A DNA stretch of 64,000 nucleotides from Pricia antarctica (GTDB lineage Bacteria; Bacteroidota; Bacteroidia; Flavobacteriales; Flavobacteriaceae), in NCBI GenBank assembly GCA_011050085.1, contig DRGL01000040.1:1-64000 (forward strand). Reading direction: 5' to 3'. Under the pieces are notes generated by a model. That model saw only the letters and a list, made by a program, of their open reading frames with translations. It had not been told where the DNA came from and searched no databases. Both the position numbers and the translations under genes were made by a program. Shown in pieces: positions 46,364 to 55,491 of this stretch (positions within the stretch are counted from its first letter, which is position 1; each line of letters opens with the position of its first letter).

Positions 46364-47626
46364 ATGCGATTTTTATTTGATAGGAATGTTTGGCAAGAAA
46401 TTTTCGGTTCTATCGGAAAAAACAAGACACGCACTATAATTACAGTCATCGGCGTTTTGTGGGGTATATTTATTTATATCGCCCTTTCGGGTGCGGCGAA
46501 GGGCCTTGATAACGGTTTTGATAAGGCCTTCAAGACCGTGGCCATGAATAGCATGTTCGTATGGGCACAAAGTTCCAGCATTCCCTATGACGGATTCAAA
46601 ACTGGTCGGCAGTTGCAGCTCAAGTTGGGCGATGTCGAAACCTTAAAAAATAGAGTTCCGGAAATACAATATATCGCACCGCGAATTACACAAGGGCAAT
46701 TCGGTTCAGAACCTGTCTATACCGTCAAGGGTCAGAAATCCGGGAGCTATACCTTAAACGGTGATTATCCTATATACACTAAAATATCGACCAAACAGAT
46801 TTTCGACGGTGGTCGATTTATAAATCAAGAGGATATCGATCAAGCCAGAAAAGTCATTGTGATCGGCGAACGGGTGCAGCAAGAATTATTCAAGAAAGAT
46901 GAGAATCCGGTCGGACAATATATTAGGGTCGGTGACATTTATTTTCAGGTAATCGGGATACACAAATTGGCGCAAGGCGTGAGTTTTGATTCCGACAGCG
47001 CTATGTTCATTCCCTTTTCTACCTATAGGAAACTTTACAATACAGGGGATGATGTAGGATACTTGTGCATTGCTGCCTTTGATGATGTCGATGTAATTCA
47101 GGTCGAAAAAGACGTAAAATCTATACTAAAGGGTATTCACAGGGTCAGCCCTGACGACGAGCGGGCGTTCGGTTCGTTCAACTTAGGGGAAGCCTTCGGT
47201 AAGGTTATGGGTTTTGCCGATGGATTGACCTTTATGTCCCTTATTGTAGGAATTGCCACGATTCTGGCGGGCGTTATCGGTATAGGAAACATACTTTTAA
47301 TTTCGGTCAAAGAGCGTACTAAGGAACTTGGAGTGCGCAGGGCATTGGGTGCTACGCCGGCCGAAGTCAGAAATCAAATCGTTCTCGAGTCCGTCTTTTT
47401 GACCGTTCTCGCAGGGATTATTGGAATCATTTTGGGTGCTGGACTTCTTGCCCTCATAAATAAATTTACGCAGGACACCGATTTTCCATATACAAATCCG
47501 ACTGTACCAATACCTTATGTTTTTGGAGCATTGATTATTATGGTCGTATTGGGTACGCTTATCGGACTGATTCCTGCGCAGCGAGCCGTTAGTATTAAAC
47601 CAATTGATGCACTAAGGGAAGAATAA
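46364..47626 (+). CDS. MacB-like ABC transporter permease (type B, second copy)
   Basis: The 420-residue protein has the MacB permease layout. The first helix is VIGVLWGIFIYIALSG, and the C-terminal part has GIGNILLISVKERTKELGVRRALGATP. It is closest in the cluster to the permease at 41839. It starts 1 bp after the type A stop and probably pairs with it. The adaptor gene follows after 104 bp. Confidence 0.93.
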   Translation: MRFLFDRNVWQEIFGSIGKNKTRTIITVIGVLWGIFIYIALSGAAKGLDNGFDKAFKTVAMNSMFVWAQSSSIPYDGFKTGRQLQLKLGDVETLKNRVPEIQYIAPRITQGQFGSEPVYTVKGQKSGSYTLNGDYPIYTKISTKQIFDGGRFINQEDIDQARKVIVIGERVQQELFKKDENPVGQYIRVGDIYFQVIGIHKLAQGVSFDSDSAMFIPFSTYRKLYNTGDDVGYLCIAAFDDVDVIQVEKDVKSILKGIHRVSPDDERAFGSFNLGEAFGKVMGFADGLTFMSLIVGIATILAGVIGIGNILLISVKERTKELGVRRALGATPAEVRNQIVLESVFLTVLAGIIGIILGAGLLALINKFTQDTDFPYTNPTVPIPYVFGALIIMVVLGTLIGLIPAQRAVSIKPIDALREE

Positions 47627-47730
47627 TTAGAATCAATTAATATCATAAAAATATGACCGCAAAAAGCTCGTCTTACTATTAATTATTTACACTACCGCCA
47701 AAACAATAAAACAACAAACACCTATTCAAA

Positions 47731-48885
47731 ATGAACAAGATCGTAAAATATATTCTCATCGGTTTGTTAGTACTCGGCGCGCTTTGGGCCGCAGCATTCT
47801 TTATCAAGTCGAACAGTAAATCGGCTGTGTCCTATGAGGTGCAGAATCCGTTTATCTCCAACATCGAAAAGAAAACGGTGGCTACCGGAAAATTGATTCC
47901 AGAAGACGAAATTGAAATAAAACCACAGATTTCGGGCATCATCGAAAAAATTTACCAAGAAGAAGGCGCAGAGGTGAAATCGGGCGATTTGATTGCTATG
48001 ATTAAGGTAGTACCTAACGAACAGTCTTTAAATCAGGCACGCGGTCGGGTTAGAAACGCCGAATTGGCCTTGAATAATTCTAAAATAGAGTACGATCGTA
48101 ATAAGACGCTCTTCGATAAAGGCGTTATTGCGAGTCAAGATTTTAACGCCCTGCAATTACAGTACAACCAAGCGCAGCAAGAAATCGAGAATGCCAAGGC
48201 CGATTATCAGATTATCCGTCAAGGTTCGGCTGGTGGATCCTCAAGTGCGAATACCAATATAAGGGCGACGGTCGATGGAACCATTCTTGAGATTCCGGTA
48301 GAAGAAGGGGATCAGGTTATCGAAAGTAACAACTTTAACGATGGAACTACGATTGCAACCATTGCGGATTTGACCAAAATGATTTTCGAGGGAAAGGTCG
48401 ATGAAGGTGAAGTAGCCAAACTCGAAGTAGGTACCCCGTTGAAAATAAACCTAGGTGCAGTTGAAGGTAAAGAGCTCAACGCAAAGCTCCGTTTCATCGC
48501 TCCCAAAGGCATCGAGGAAACCGGTGCCGTACAGTTCAAAATTGAAGGCGATGTTGAGGTGAATGACGATATTTTTATTCGCGCAGGTTATAGTGCCAAT
48601 GCATCACTAGTTCTTGAAAAGAAAGACAGTGTTTTGGTGATTCCCGAAGCGCTTCTCCAATTTGATAAAGATACAGACAAGCCTTACGTCGAAATTGCAG
48701 AAGGAGCGGTTGAAGACCAAAAGTTTCAGCGCAGGGATGTAGAAATTGGAATCTCCGATGGGGTGAACGTCGAGATAGTATCCGGTCTTGAGAAATCGGA
48801 CAGGGTAAAGGTTTGGAATAAGACCGAGCCGATTAAAAAAGGGGAAGACGAAGAAGATAAAGGGGGAGAAAATAGTGAGGATTAA
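47731..48885 (+). CDS. periplasmic adaptor (membrane fusion) protein, second copy
   Basis: The 384-residue protein has an N-terminal helix (ILIGLLVLGALWAAAFFI), lipoyl halves (IKPQISGIIEKIYQEEGAEVKSGDLIAM and IRATVDGTILEIPVEEGDQVIES, each broken by a coiled-coil part), barrel domains and an acidic C-terminus. Long stretches match the adaptor at 43181, for example GDQVIESNNFNDGTTIA against GNQVIESNTFNEGTTIA. It connects permeases to the TolC-like protein encoded next. Confidence 0.92.
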   Translation: MNKIVKYILIGLLVLGALWAAAFFIKSNSKSAVSYEVQNPFISNIEKKTVATGKLIPEDEIEIKPQISGIIEKIYQEEGAEVKSGDLIAMIKVVPNEQSLNQARGRVRNAELALNNSKIEYDRNKTLFDKGVIASQDFNALQLQYNQAQQEIENAKADYQIIRQGSAGGSSSANTNIRATVDGTILEIPVEEGDQVIESNNFNDGTTIATIADLTKMIFEGKVDEGEVAKLEVGTPLKINLGAVEGKELNAKLRFIAPKGIEETGAVQFKIEGDVEVNDDIFIRAGYSANASLVLEKKDSVLVIPEALLQFDKDTDKPYVEIAEGAVEDQKFQRRDVEIGISDGVNVEIVSGLEKSDRVKVWNKTEPIKKGEDEEDKGGENSED

Positions 48886-48892
48886 AATCATC

Positions 48893-48918
48893 AATCAAAA
48901 CAATCAAAACAATCAAAA
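48893..48918 (+). repeat. three 9-bp tandem repeats directly before an ATG
   Basis: AATCAAAAC at 48893-48901 and 48902-48910, then AATCAAAA at 48911-48918, touching the ATG at 48919. They fill the gap between adaptor and tolC-like gene. Confidence 0.85.
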
Positions 48919-50268
48919 ATGGACTTTAAACAAATTGCTTTGCTACTGCTATTTTCTACGGCAGTTGTCACGGCACAGGACAAAAAATGGACACTTGAAG
49001 AATGCGTTGCCTATGCTGTTGAAAACAACCTGACCATAGAACAATTTGAACTGGATCTTGAAAATGCATTAATTGACAAGTCAGATGCAATAGGCGCCTT
49101 TTTACCGGATGCCAATGCTAGTCTAAGCGCTTCTGGAAATACCGGTCTTAGTTTTGACCCTGTAAGCAATCAGCCTGTAACTACTACTATCTTTACGGCC
49201 AATGGGGGGCTCACATCATCCGTTACACTGTTTGACGGACTACGTAACCTGCACAATTTAAATAGAGCAAAATTGAACGCCCTCGCCAATCAATACCGAT
49301 TGGATGATTTGAAGGATGACATCCGGTTAAACGTGGCCAACTCCTATTTACAAATACTATCTAACAAAGAAACCTTAGTTGTATTTAAGGCTCAATATGC
49401 CGTTACCGAACAAGATTTGAATCGCACTACGGAACTGGTTGATGCCGGTGTTGTACCCAAAGGGGATTTACTTGAAATCGAAGCCACCGCCGCGAATTTA
49501 GAGCAGCAAATTGTAAATACAGAGAACGCGGTCTTGATTTCGACCATTAATCTGGCACAATTACTTCAGATTACGGACTATCAAAATTTTCAGATTGCCG
49601 ATGCCGACTATGAAGTGCCGCCATCGGATATTCTCAATAAGTCAGCCAAAGAGATTTTCGCCAAATCACTGACTTTTCGAAACGATATAAAATTTTCAAA
49701 GTCCAATATCGATTTGGCGGTAAAAGATTTGGCAATCGCCAAGGGTGCAAAGTACCCGACCGTCGGAGCGTTTTTCAATTACAATACCCGATACTCCGAT
49801 CAACGGCGTTTCAATAATGTTACAGGCTTGTTGGAAGCGGATAGCTTCGGCGACCAACTTTGGCTTAATGATGGTATTTCGTATGGTGTACAAATGAACA
49901 TTCCTATTTTCAATGGTTTTAGTGTCAGGAATAATATTAAACGCGCGGATATTAATGTTCGGAGAGCGGAGATACAGTTAGAGCAGGACAAACTTGATTT
50001 AGAAACCAACATCAACCAAGCTTATGTTGACGTGAAAAGTTTTTCAAAAGCCTATTATGCTGCACAGAAAACCGCTGATGCTAGAAGATTGGCCTATGAT
50101 TATTCAAAAGAGCGATATGATGTCGGACTCATGAATGCATTCGATTACAGTCAGGCGCAATCTAGGGTAGAAGACGCAGAAGCTCAAGTAGTTCGTACGA
50201 AATATGACTATATTTTCAGGATTAAGGTTCTGGAGTTTTATTTCGGTGTGCCAATGGATTTGGATTGA
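48919..50268 (+). CDS. TolC-family outer-membrane efflux protein
   Basis: The 449-residue protein has a signal peptide (cleavage near VTAQ, residue 20) and the two-fold repeat of long helices and short strand pairs of TolC proteins. LEECVAYAVENNLTIEQ begins the first half, and SVRNNIKRADINVRRAEIQLEQDKLDLE with ERYDVGLMNAFDYSQAQSRVEDAE marks the second. It forms the trimeric outer-membrane tunnel for the MacAB-like exporter encoded upstream. It is the last gene of the cluster. Confidence 0.94.
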   Translation: MDFKQIALLLLFSTAVVTAQDKKWTLEECVAYAVENNLTIEQFELDLENALIDKSDAIGAFLPDANASLSASGNTGLSFDPVSNQPVTTTIFTANGGLTSSVTLFDGLRNLHNLNRAKLNALANQYRLDDLKDDIRLNVANSYLQILSNKETLVVFKAQYAVTEQDLNRTTELVDAGVVPKGDLLEIEATAANLEQQIVNTENAVLISTINLAQLLQITDYQNFQIADADYEVPPSDILNKSAKEIFAKSLTFRNDIKFSKSNIDLAVKDLAIAKGAKYPTVGAFFNYNTRYSDQRRFNNVTGLLEADSFGDQLWLNDGISYGVQMNIPIFNGFSVRNNIKRADINVRRAEIQLEQDKLDLETNINQAYVDVKSFSKAYYAAQKTADARRLAYDYSKERYDVGLMNAFDYSQAQSRVEDAEAQVVRTKYDYIFRIKVLEFYFGVPMDLD

Positions 50269-50484
50269 GATTTGGTAAATCTGAAATACCTCAATTAAAC
50301 AAGTTTCAAGCTATGTACATATTCCTCGTCAATCTATCTTTGATTTTATCCTTGATTATTTTTTAGAAGTAAACAGGTATTTTGCTTGTAAAATATCTTC
50401 TAGAAATCATAATCTTTTGAATAACCCTTTCGGTGCGATAACCATGTATAATAAGTACTGTACCAATGTAACTTTACCCCAAGT

Positions 50485-51156
50485 ATGCCGTTAATTTTAA
50501 ACCTTGAAACCGCAACAACCAATTGTTCGGTCAGCGTTGCCGAAGATGGAAATCTCTTAGCAATCAAGCAGCACGATACGCCAAACTATTCCCACTCTGA
50601 GCAATTACATCTTTTTATCCAAGAAATACTGAAAGAAGCGGATATCCGTATCTCAGATTTAGATGCGATAGCGGTCAGTAAGGGTCCAGGTTCTTACACG
50701 GGACTACGGATAGGGGTTTCAGCGGCAAAAGGCTTATGTTTTGCATTGGATGTTCCGCTTATAGCAATTTCTACCTTAAAGAGTATGGCCCATCAAGTGA
50801 TGGATAAGAATACTGATTTTATCGTTCCTGTCTTGGATGCGCGACGCATGGAAGTCTATTCCGCGGTATTCAATCGGAAACTCCAACAAATCAGGGAAAC
50901 CGAAGCAGAAATTATAGATGTGAATTCCTTCAGTGAATTCACTCAAAAAGGGAACGTACTACTCATTGGTAATGGTGCCGAGAAGTGTACCGAATTTTTG
51001 CAACATCCGAATTTTAATTTCGATATTTCCATTGTGCCCTCTGCACAGGAAATGGTCAAGATGTCCCATGAAAAGTTTATTACTGGAGATTTTGAAGATG
51101 TCGCTTACTTTGAACCGTATTACTTGAAAGATTTCGTTTTACAAAAAAAGAAGTAG
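50485..51156 (+). CDS. tsaB: tRNA threonylcarbamoyladenosine biosynthesis protein TsaB
   Basis: The 223-residue protein starts with LNLETATTNCSVSVAEDG and contains SHSEQLHLFIQEIL and SKGPGSYTGLRIGVSAAKGL, the TsaB signature. It lacks the metal-binding site of TsaD, as TsaB proteins do. Together with TsaD and TsaE it makes the t6A modification at position 37 of ANN-decoding tRNAs. It appears to be a one-gene unit, with 216 bp upstream and the minus-strand MscS gene behind it. Confidence 0.95.
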   Translation: MPLILNLETATTNCSVSVAEDGNLLAIKQHDTPNYSHSEQLHLFIQEILKEADIRISDLDAIAVSKGPGSYTGLRIGVSAAKGLCFALDVPLIAISTLKSMAHQVMDKNTDFIVPVLDARRMEVYSAVFNRKLQQIRETEAEIIDVNSFSEFTQKGNVLLIGNGAEKCTEFLQHPNFNFDISIVPSAQEMVKMSHEKFITGDFEDVAYFEPYYLKDFVLQKKK

Positions 51157-51294
51157 TCACGTTCACCGGATTATTAGCATAGATACGATTCCCACAACCA
51201 GGATACCATCAGTGGAATTAGGGCATGGACTTCGGTTAAATTGAATGTCCACCAACTAAATAGCTGAAATTAGTTCATTGTAGAGTGTCAGTGA

Positions 51295-52143
51295 TCACGC
51301 CTTTAGCGATCCTCCTTTAACGTTAAGGTCACGCTGTGGAAATGGAATTTCTATACCAGCAGCGTCAAACCGGTATTTTGTCTCCTCCAATACGTGAAAA
51401 TGTGCCGGCCAGAATACACTTGTATCCGCCCAAAAGCGTAAGGTTAGATCTACCGAACTATCACCTAGTCCATCCACATAAACTTCTGGCTTAGGCTCCT
51501 TGGAAATGTTCTCATTGTCGGCACAAATCTGTAAAAGAATTTCTTTGGCCTCTTTGATATTTGATCCGTATCCTATACCAACTTTCACATTGTCACGTCG
51601 CGCGGATTGTGCATTATAGTTTATGACGTTATCATTTGATAGTTTGCCATTCGGCACAATGGCCACCTGATTGCCGAACGTAGTCAGTTTGGTATAGAAA
51701 ATCGTTATTTCCTTAACTGATCCGTCAATACCTTGAGCCGAGATAAAATCTCCGACTTTAAAAGGCTTGAATAATAATATCAAAACCCCGCCCGCAAAAT
51801 TTGATAAAGATCCCTGAAGGGCCAGTCCGATTGCGAGACCTGCTGCGCCGATAATAGCAATTAGTGACGACGATTGTACGCCCAATTGCGTGATGATAAG
51901 CACAAAAAGCACTATTTTCAATGCAATACTGATAAAACTTTGTAAGAAAGTTTCTAGGGCAAGATCGTAATCTTTCTTTTGGAAAAATTTACTAAGCATT
52001 TTATTCAAGAATCGAATGACATATAATCCGACAACGAGAATAAGTATTGCAGATAAAACACTGACCACCAGACCGGGTAAGGTAGCCCATGCCCAATCAA
52101 TAGCTTTGTCTATGTGTTCTTGATAATTTGAAAGTTCGTTCAT
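51295..52143 (-). CDS. small-conductance mechanosensitive channel (MscS family)
   Basis: The 282-residue protein has three membrane helices. The pore helix region AIIGAAGLAIGLALQGSLSNFAGGVLILLF is the MscS TM3 signature. The beta domain follows with FKVGDFISAQGIDGSVKEI and VAIVPNGKLSNDNVINY, then the alpha-beta C-terminal part ending at FPQRDLNVKG. It opens under membrane tension at hypo-osmotic shock. It has the length of E. coli MscS (286 aa). Confidence 0.95.
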   Translation of the reverse strand: MNELSNYQEHIDKAIDWAWATLPGLVVSVLSAILILVVGLYVIRFLNKMLSKFFQKKDYDLALETFLQSFISIALKIVLFVLIITQLGVQSSSLIAIIGAAGLAIGLALQGSLSNFAGGVLILLFKPFKVGDFISAQGIDGSVKEITIFYTKLTTFGNQVAIVPNGKLSNDNVINYNAQSARRDNVKVGIGYGSNIKEAKEILLQICADNENISKEPKPEVYVDGLGDSSVDLTLRFWADTSVFWPAHFHVLEETKYRFDAAGIEIPFPQRDLNVKGGSLKA

Positions 52144-52382
52144 GTGATTACGTTATTTAAATGTTTCTCCCCGTTCAGCCCTTCTTGTGACAAATTATGG
52201 CGGTAATCTGTATCTGCTTTACGATTTATTTTTTTTGACTGTTGCCTGCTTTGGGAAAATCAGAGACTATAATTTTAGGTCGGCAACATACTAAAAAGTA
52301 GCGATTCAATCAAAGGTTTGTCCAATAAACTATTGTTAATCCAACAGTTATTCGACGGGTTTACCCAAAAATTTAATGGTTG

Positions 52383-52418
52383 AAAATAAAAAAAGCATCC
52401 TAAAATTAGTAGGATGCT
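52383..52418 (-). terminator. Rho-independent terminator after dodecin gene
   Basis: Read on the minus strand, AGCATCCT pairs with AGGATGCT (52411-52418 with 52394-52401), followed by a run of seven T and more T-rich sequence. It lies 22 bp after the dodecin stop. Confidence 0.85.
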
Positions 52419-52439
52419 CTGAATAATGTAAAAAAAATC

Positions 52440-52640
52440 CTAGTTTACTTCAAAGGTAATTTTAACGTTGACGCGATAGTTCACCATCTTTCCGTCCTCA
52501 ACGGTAGCACTTTGCTCATTAATATAAACTGATTTAATATTTTTAACCGATTTAGACGCATGCGTAACAGCATTTTTAGCTGCTTCTTCCCAACTATTGT
52601 CGGAATTCGCCAATATTTCTATAACTTTTAAAACTGCCAT
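52440..52640 (-). CDS. dodecin family flavin-binding protein
   Basis: The 66-residue protein matches dodecin: KVIEILANSDNSWEEAAKNAV with the flavin-stacking Trp17, the middle KNIKSVYINEQSA and the final YRVNVKITFEV. Dodecins form hollow 12-mers that store or buffer flavins. It is a one-gene unit closed by a terminator. Confidence 0.95.
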   Translation of the reverse strand: MAVLKVIEILANSDNSWEEAAKNAVTHASKSVKNIKSVYINEQSATVEDGKMVNYRVNVKITFEVN

Positions 52641-52801
52641 AATTATTTTATTTTTTAGATTCGAAACAATATAATAAAATAATTAAGGAAAGTTTGATGG
52701 AAAACCGGTTAATATGGCCTTTAACCTATTTTTTTTTAATGGAGGTGCTTATAAATGATGAATCAAAATTTTAGGTTTAATCGTTAAAAGGCTAAAATTG
52801 T

Positions 52802-53704
52802 TTAGCCGTTTAAGGCAACCACCTCATTTACTTTATCGCCCATCATGTTTTTAAGCATGGTTTCAATTCCGTTTTTCAAGGTAAAGGTTGACGAAGGACA
52901 GCCGCTACAAGCGCCTTGCAGAATTACGTTTACTGTTTTGCTGCCTTCTTCATACGATTGAAAAAGTATATTACCACCATCGCTTGCTACGGCTGGTTTA
53001 ACGTACTCTTCCAAGATATCCACAATCTGTTGTGAAGTCTCGTCAAGTTCAACAACATCTTGATGTTCAGCTGTTTTTTTATCAGCAGACTTAGAAACAC
53101 TTTCTTCGGAAACCACTTCTTTTCCATCAGCTAGATACTCACGAATAAATTCACGTAGTTCTAGGGTAATGTCTTCCCATTCGGCCATTTCGTATTTGCT
53201 TACCGATACATAGTTCATATCGAAAAATACTTCTTTTACGAAAGGAAAGTGAAAGAGTTGTTTCGCAAGTTCCGAGTTTTTGGCCTCGTCAATATTTTTA
53301 AATTCGAACGACACGGGCACGATAGCCTTATTCGCAACAAATTTCATTACGGCCGGGTTTGGCGTCACCTCTGCGTAAACCGTCACGCCTACTTTTTGTG
53401 GAGTGTCCGCTTCACTTACTATAGGTTCACCGGAATTCAAATATTCTACCAATTGTTGGGCGACCTCATCTTTTACGTCATCCCATTCAACAATATCGAA
53501 ACGTTCTAGCCCGATGAAGTTTCCTGAAATATAAACCGTCTTAACAAAGGGAAGGTAGAACAACTGCTGCGCCAAGGGAGAATTTTTAGCCTCATCAATA
53601 TTCTTGAACTCATAGTTCTTGTTTTTAGTCAAAAAATGGTTCGTTTCGAACTTTAATATTACGGGGTTGCTCGTTTTGGCAACAGTGATGTTATATTCTT
53701 TCAT
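52802..53704 (-). CDS. Nfu-type Fe-S cluster carrier with duplicated N-terminal domain
   Basis: The 300-residue protein has two Nfu N-terminal (scaffold) domains in a row, about residues 1-98 and 107-200. Each contains FKNIDEAKNS, a FxxPFVK strand and a YLxxGxxxVSE end. A Lys/Asp-rich linker follows, then a NifU-like C-terminal domain (about 220-300) with the cluster-binding CSGC (Cys266, Cys269). Normal Nfu proteins have one N-terminal domain and are about 190-200 aa. The C-terminal domain receives and passes on [4Fe-4S] clusters. No isc/suf genes are adjacent. Confidence 0.93.
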   Translation of the reverse strand: MKEYNITVAKTSNPVILKFETNHFLTKNKNYEFKNIDEAKNSPLAQQLFYLPFVKTVYISGNFIGLERFDIVEWDDVKDEVAQQLVEYLNSGEPIVSEADTPQKVGVTVYAEVTPNPAVMKFVANKAIVPVSFEFKNIDEAKNSELAKQLFHFPFVKEVFFDMNYVSVSKYEMAEWEDITLELREFIREYLADGKEVVSEESVSKSADKKTAEHQDVVELDETSQQIVDILEEYVKPAVASDGGNILFQSYEEGSKTVNVILQGACSGCPSSTFTLKNGIETMLKNMMGDKVNEVVALNG

Positions 53705-53723
53705 TACACTCTTTAATTTGACG

Positions 53724-53731
53724 CAAAAGTA
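53724..53731 (-). promoter_or_regulatory. candidate -7 element for the Nfu gene
   Basis: On the minus strand TACTTTTG (53731 to 53724) fits TAnnTTTG and lies 19 bp before the Nfu ATG. No TTG at the right distance is seen. Confidence 0.4.
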
Positions 53732-53962
53732 CGAAGTAATTCAATGGCTTTTTTAAAATGACCATTGCATAAACAATGCGGTTGTCCAACATATAGTTTT
53801 CTCTAAAAAAGGACTGCTTAATAACCGCCATTAAAGCATATACTATTGTTGTAATTCATCCGTTATACTTTATATTTAACCTATAGAAAGTAAACCGTTG
53901 TGCTGGTCTTTTGCACTTTACAGAACAATTTGCACAATACAAGCCCATAGCCCCCCTTTTAA

Positions 53963-54976
53963 ATGATAAATCGTTTTTTACTGCTTTTCGTATTTTTAGC
54001 ATTTGGTGCCAAATCTTTTGCACAGGAAGGTATACCCGTATATTTCGACTATTTGTCCGATAATTATTATTTGGTCTACCCCTCGATGGCGGGTATTGGT
54101 GAGGGAACCAAAATTCGGGCTACCGCCAGAATGCAGTGGTTCAGTGTTGAAGATGCACCCAATTTGCAGACCATAAACGTAAATTCCAGAATCGGGGAAA
54201 GTAATAGTGGGGTAGGGGCAATCTTTTTTAATGACGCCAATGGGTACCATGCCCAAACAGGACTCAAATTGACGTATGCCCATCATTTGAAATTGGGGGG
54301 CGATGCCCGTAATCTGAACCAACTTTCTTTTGGAATAAGTCCTACGTACTTGCAAAGTAGTCTTGATGAATCGGAGTTTCAGTCCGTCATTCCCGACGAT
54401 GCCATTGCCGGAATAAAATTGAGTGAAAGCTACTTCAACACCGATATCGGTTTTTCATATAATTTAAGGGAATTCTATGCGCATCTGGCCATCAACAATT
54501 TGTTGAGTAGTAAGCGTAATCTATATCGTTATGGCAAAGGCAACGATAATATTCCTGTCATCGATAACTTACGCCGATATTTGGTTTCCGTTGGTTATAT
54601 TTTTGGAAAGCAAGAATGGCAGTTAGAACCTTCGTTACTGTTTCAAATGACGGATTTTACCAAAGAGAAAACGCTTGACATCAACGCAAAAGTTTACAAA
54701 GATGTAGATTTTGGAAGAATATGGGGTGGCGTTTCTTACCGTCGAAGTTTCGATGGGGCACAATTCGCCACTGGAGACAGCTTCGGGGAGCAACGTTTGC
54801 AATTGTTCACTCCGATTGTTGGCGCTAACATCGGTAATTTTATGGTATCCTATAACTATTCTTATCAGACTGGTGATATCCGGTTCGATAATGGAGGCTT
54901 TCATCAGATTACCCTCGGTTACGATTTCGGACAAAGTGAAAGGCGCTACGATTGTTACTGTCCCGCTGCACAATAG
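53963..54976 (+). CDS. PorP/SprF family outer-membrane protein of T9SS (isolated copy)
   Basis: The 337-residue protein has a signal peptide (cleavage after SFAQ, residue 21) and the PorP/SprF pattern: YLVYPSMAGIGEGTKIRATARMQW-like opening with YPSMAGI, GAIFFNDANGYHAQTGLKLTYAHH, and barrel strands to the end, GFHQITLGYDFG. SprF-type proteins help export and anchor type B sorting-domain adhesins, usually encoded next to them. Here no adhesin gene is adjacent; upstream is the minus-strand Nfu gene and downstream a broken regulator. The second copy in this window (61567) does sit with its adhesin. Confidence 0.9.
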   Translation: MINRFLLLFVFLAFGAKSFAQEGIPVYFDYLSDNYYLVYPSMAGIGEGTKIRATARMQWFSVEDAPNLQTINVNSRIGESNSGVGAIFFNDANGYHAQTGLKLTYAHHLKLGGDARNLNQLSFGISPTYLQSSLDESEFQSVIPDDAIAGIKLSESYFNTDIGFSYNLREFYAHLAINNLLSSKRNLYRYGKGNDNIPVIDNLRRYLVSVGYIFGKQEWQLEPSLLFQMTDFTKEKTLDINAKVYKDVDFGRIWGGVSYRRSFDGAQFATGDSFGEQRLQLFTPIVGANIGNFMVSYNYSYQTGDIRFDNGGFHQITLGYDFGQSERRYDCYCPAAQ

Positions 54977-55185
54977 ACTTGGTGCTATCGGAATTTTCAA
55001 CCCTCTCACGGGGGTCGAAAAACGCTTATTAATAATTGCCTAAACAGTATTAAATGAGGTCTAATAACAACTTAACATTCTAAAGTACGGGGATTAATAG
55101 GTTAAGGTAAAAAGGAAAGACATACCTTCCGGTTATACTGCTTGTTAATAGTTTTGTACGTCAGATTGCCTATTTCACCTGAATC

Positions 55186-55491
55186 TCAATGCCAAGTATA
55201 TCCTAACGCTTCACCCTGATTGACAATAGCTTTTAGCATGGCATTCTCAAGCTCTCCCTTTGCGCCGTTTTTCTGGTTTTTGGCGATAAATGCATTACGA
55301 TGGACATTGGCTTCGCGAATATTCTTTTGAATCTGGGAACGCTCTGTTTTTTTATGAACTAGGTAAGATTTGATTTCGACAACCGTTTTATCCTTTAAAA
55401 CTACTGGCAAATATTTTTTTCTATGTTGGCGACACATCCAGAACCATGCGCTTGATTTGGTTTTTTTAGATATTGAAATGCCTTTTGGCAA
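55186..55491 (-). pseudogene. unrecognised minus-strand frame, possible gene remnant
   Basis: A minus-strand frame of 101 codons overlaps the truncated end of the LytTR gene. Its downstream part (about 80 codons, HKKTERSQIQKNIREANVHR and KGELENAMLKAIVNQGEALG) has protein-like composition with long helices, while the part that overlaps the LytTR gene does not. It could be the surviving end of a gene whose start was lost in the event that truncated the regulator. I do not recognise a family. Confidence 0.3.

Noticed and set aside
53249-53509. Plus-strand frame opposite the Nfu gene
   Set aside because: Antisense to a clear Nfu coding sequence.
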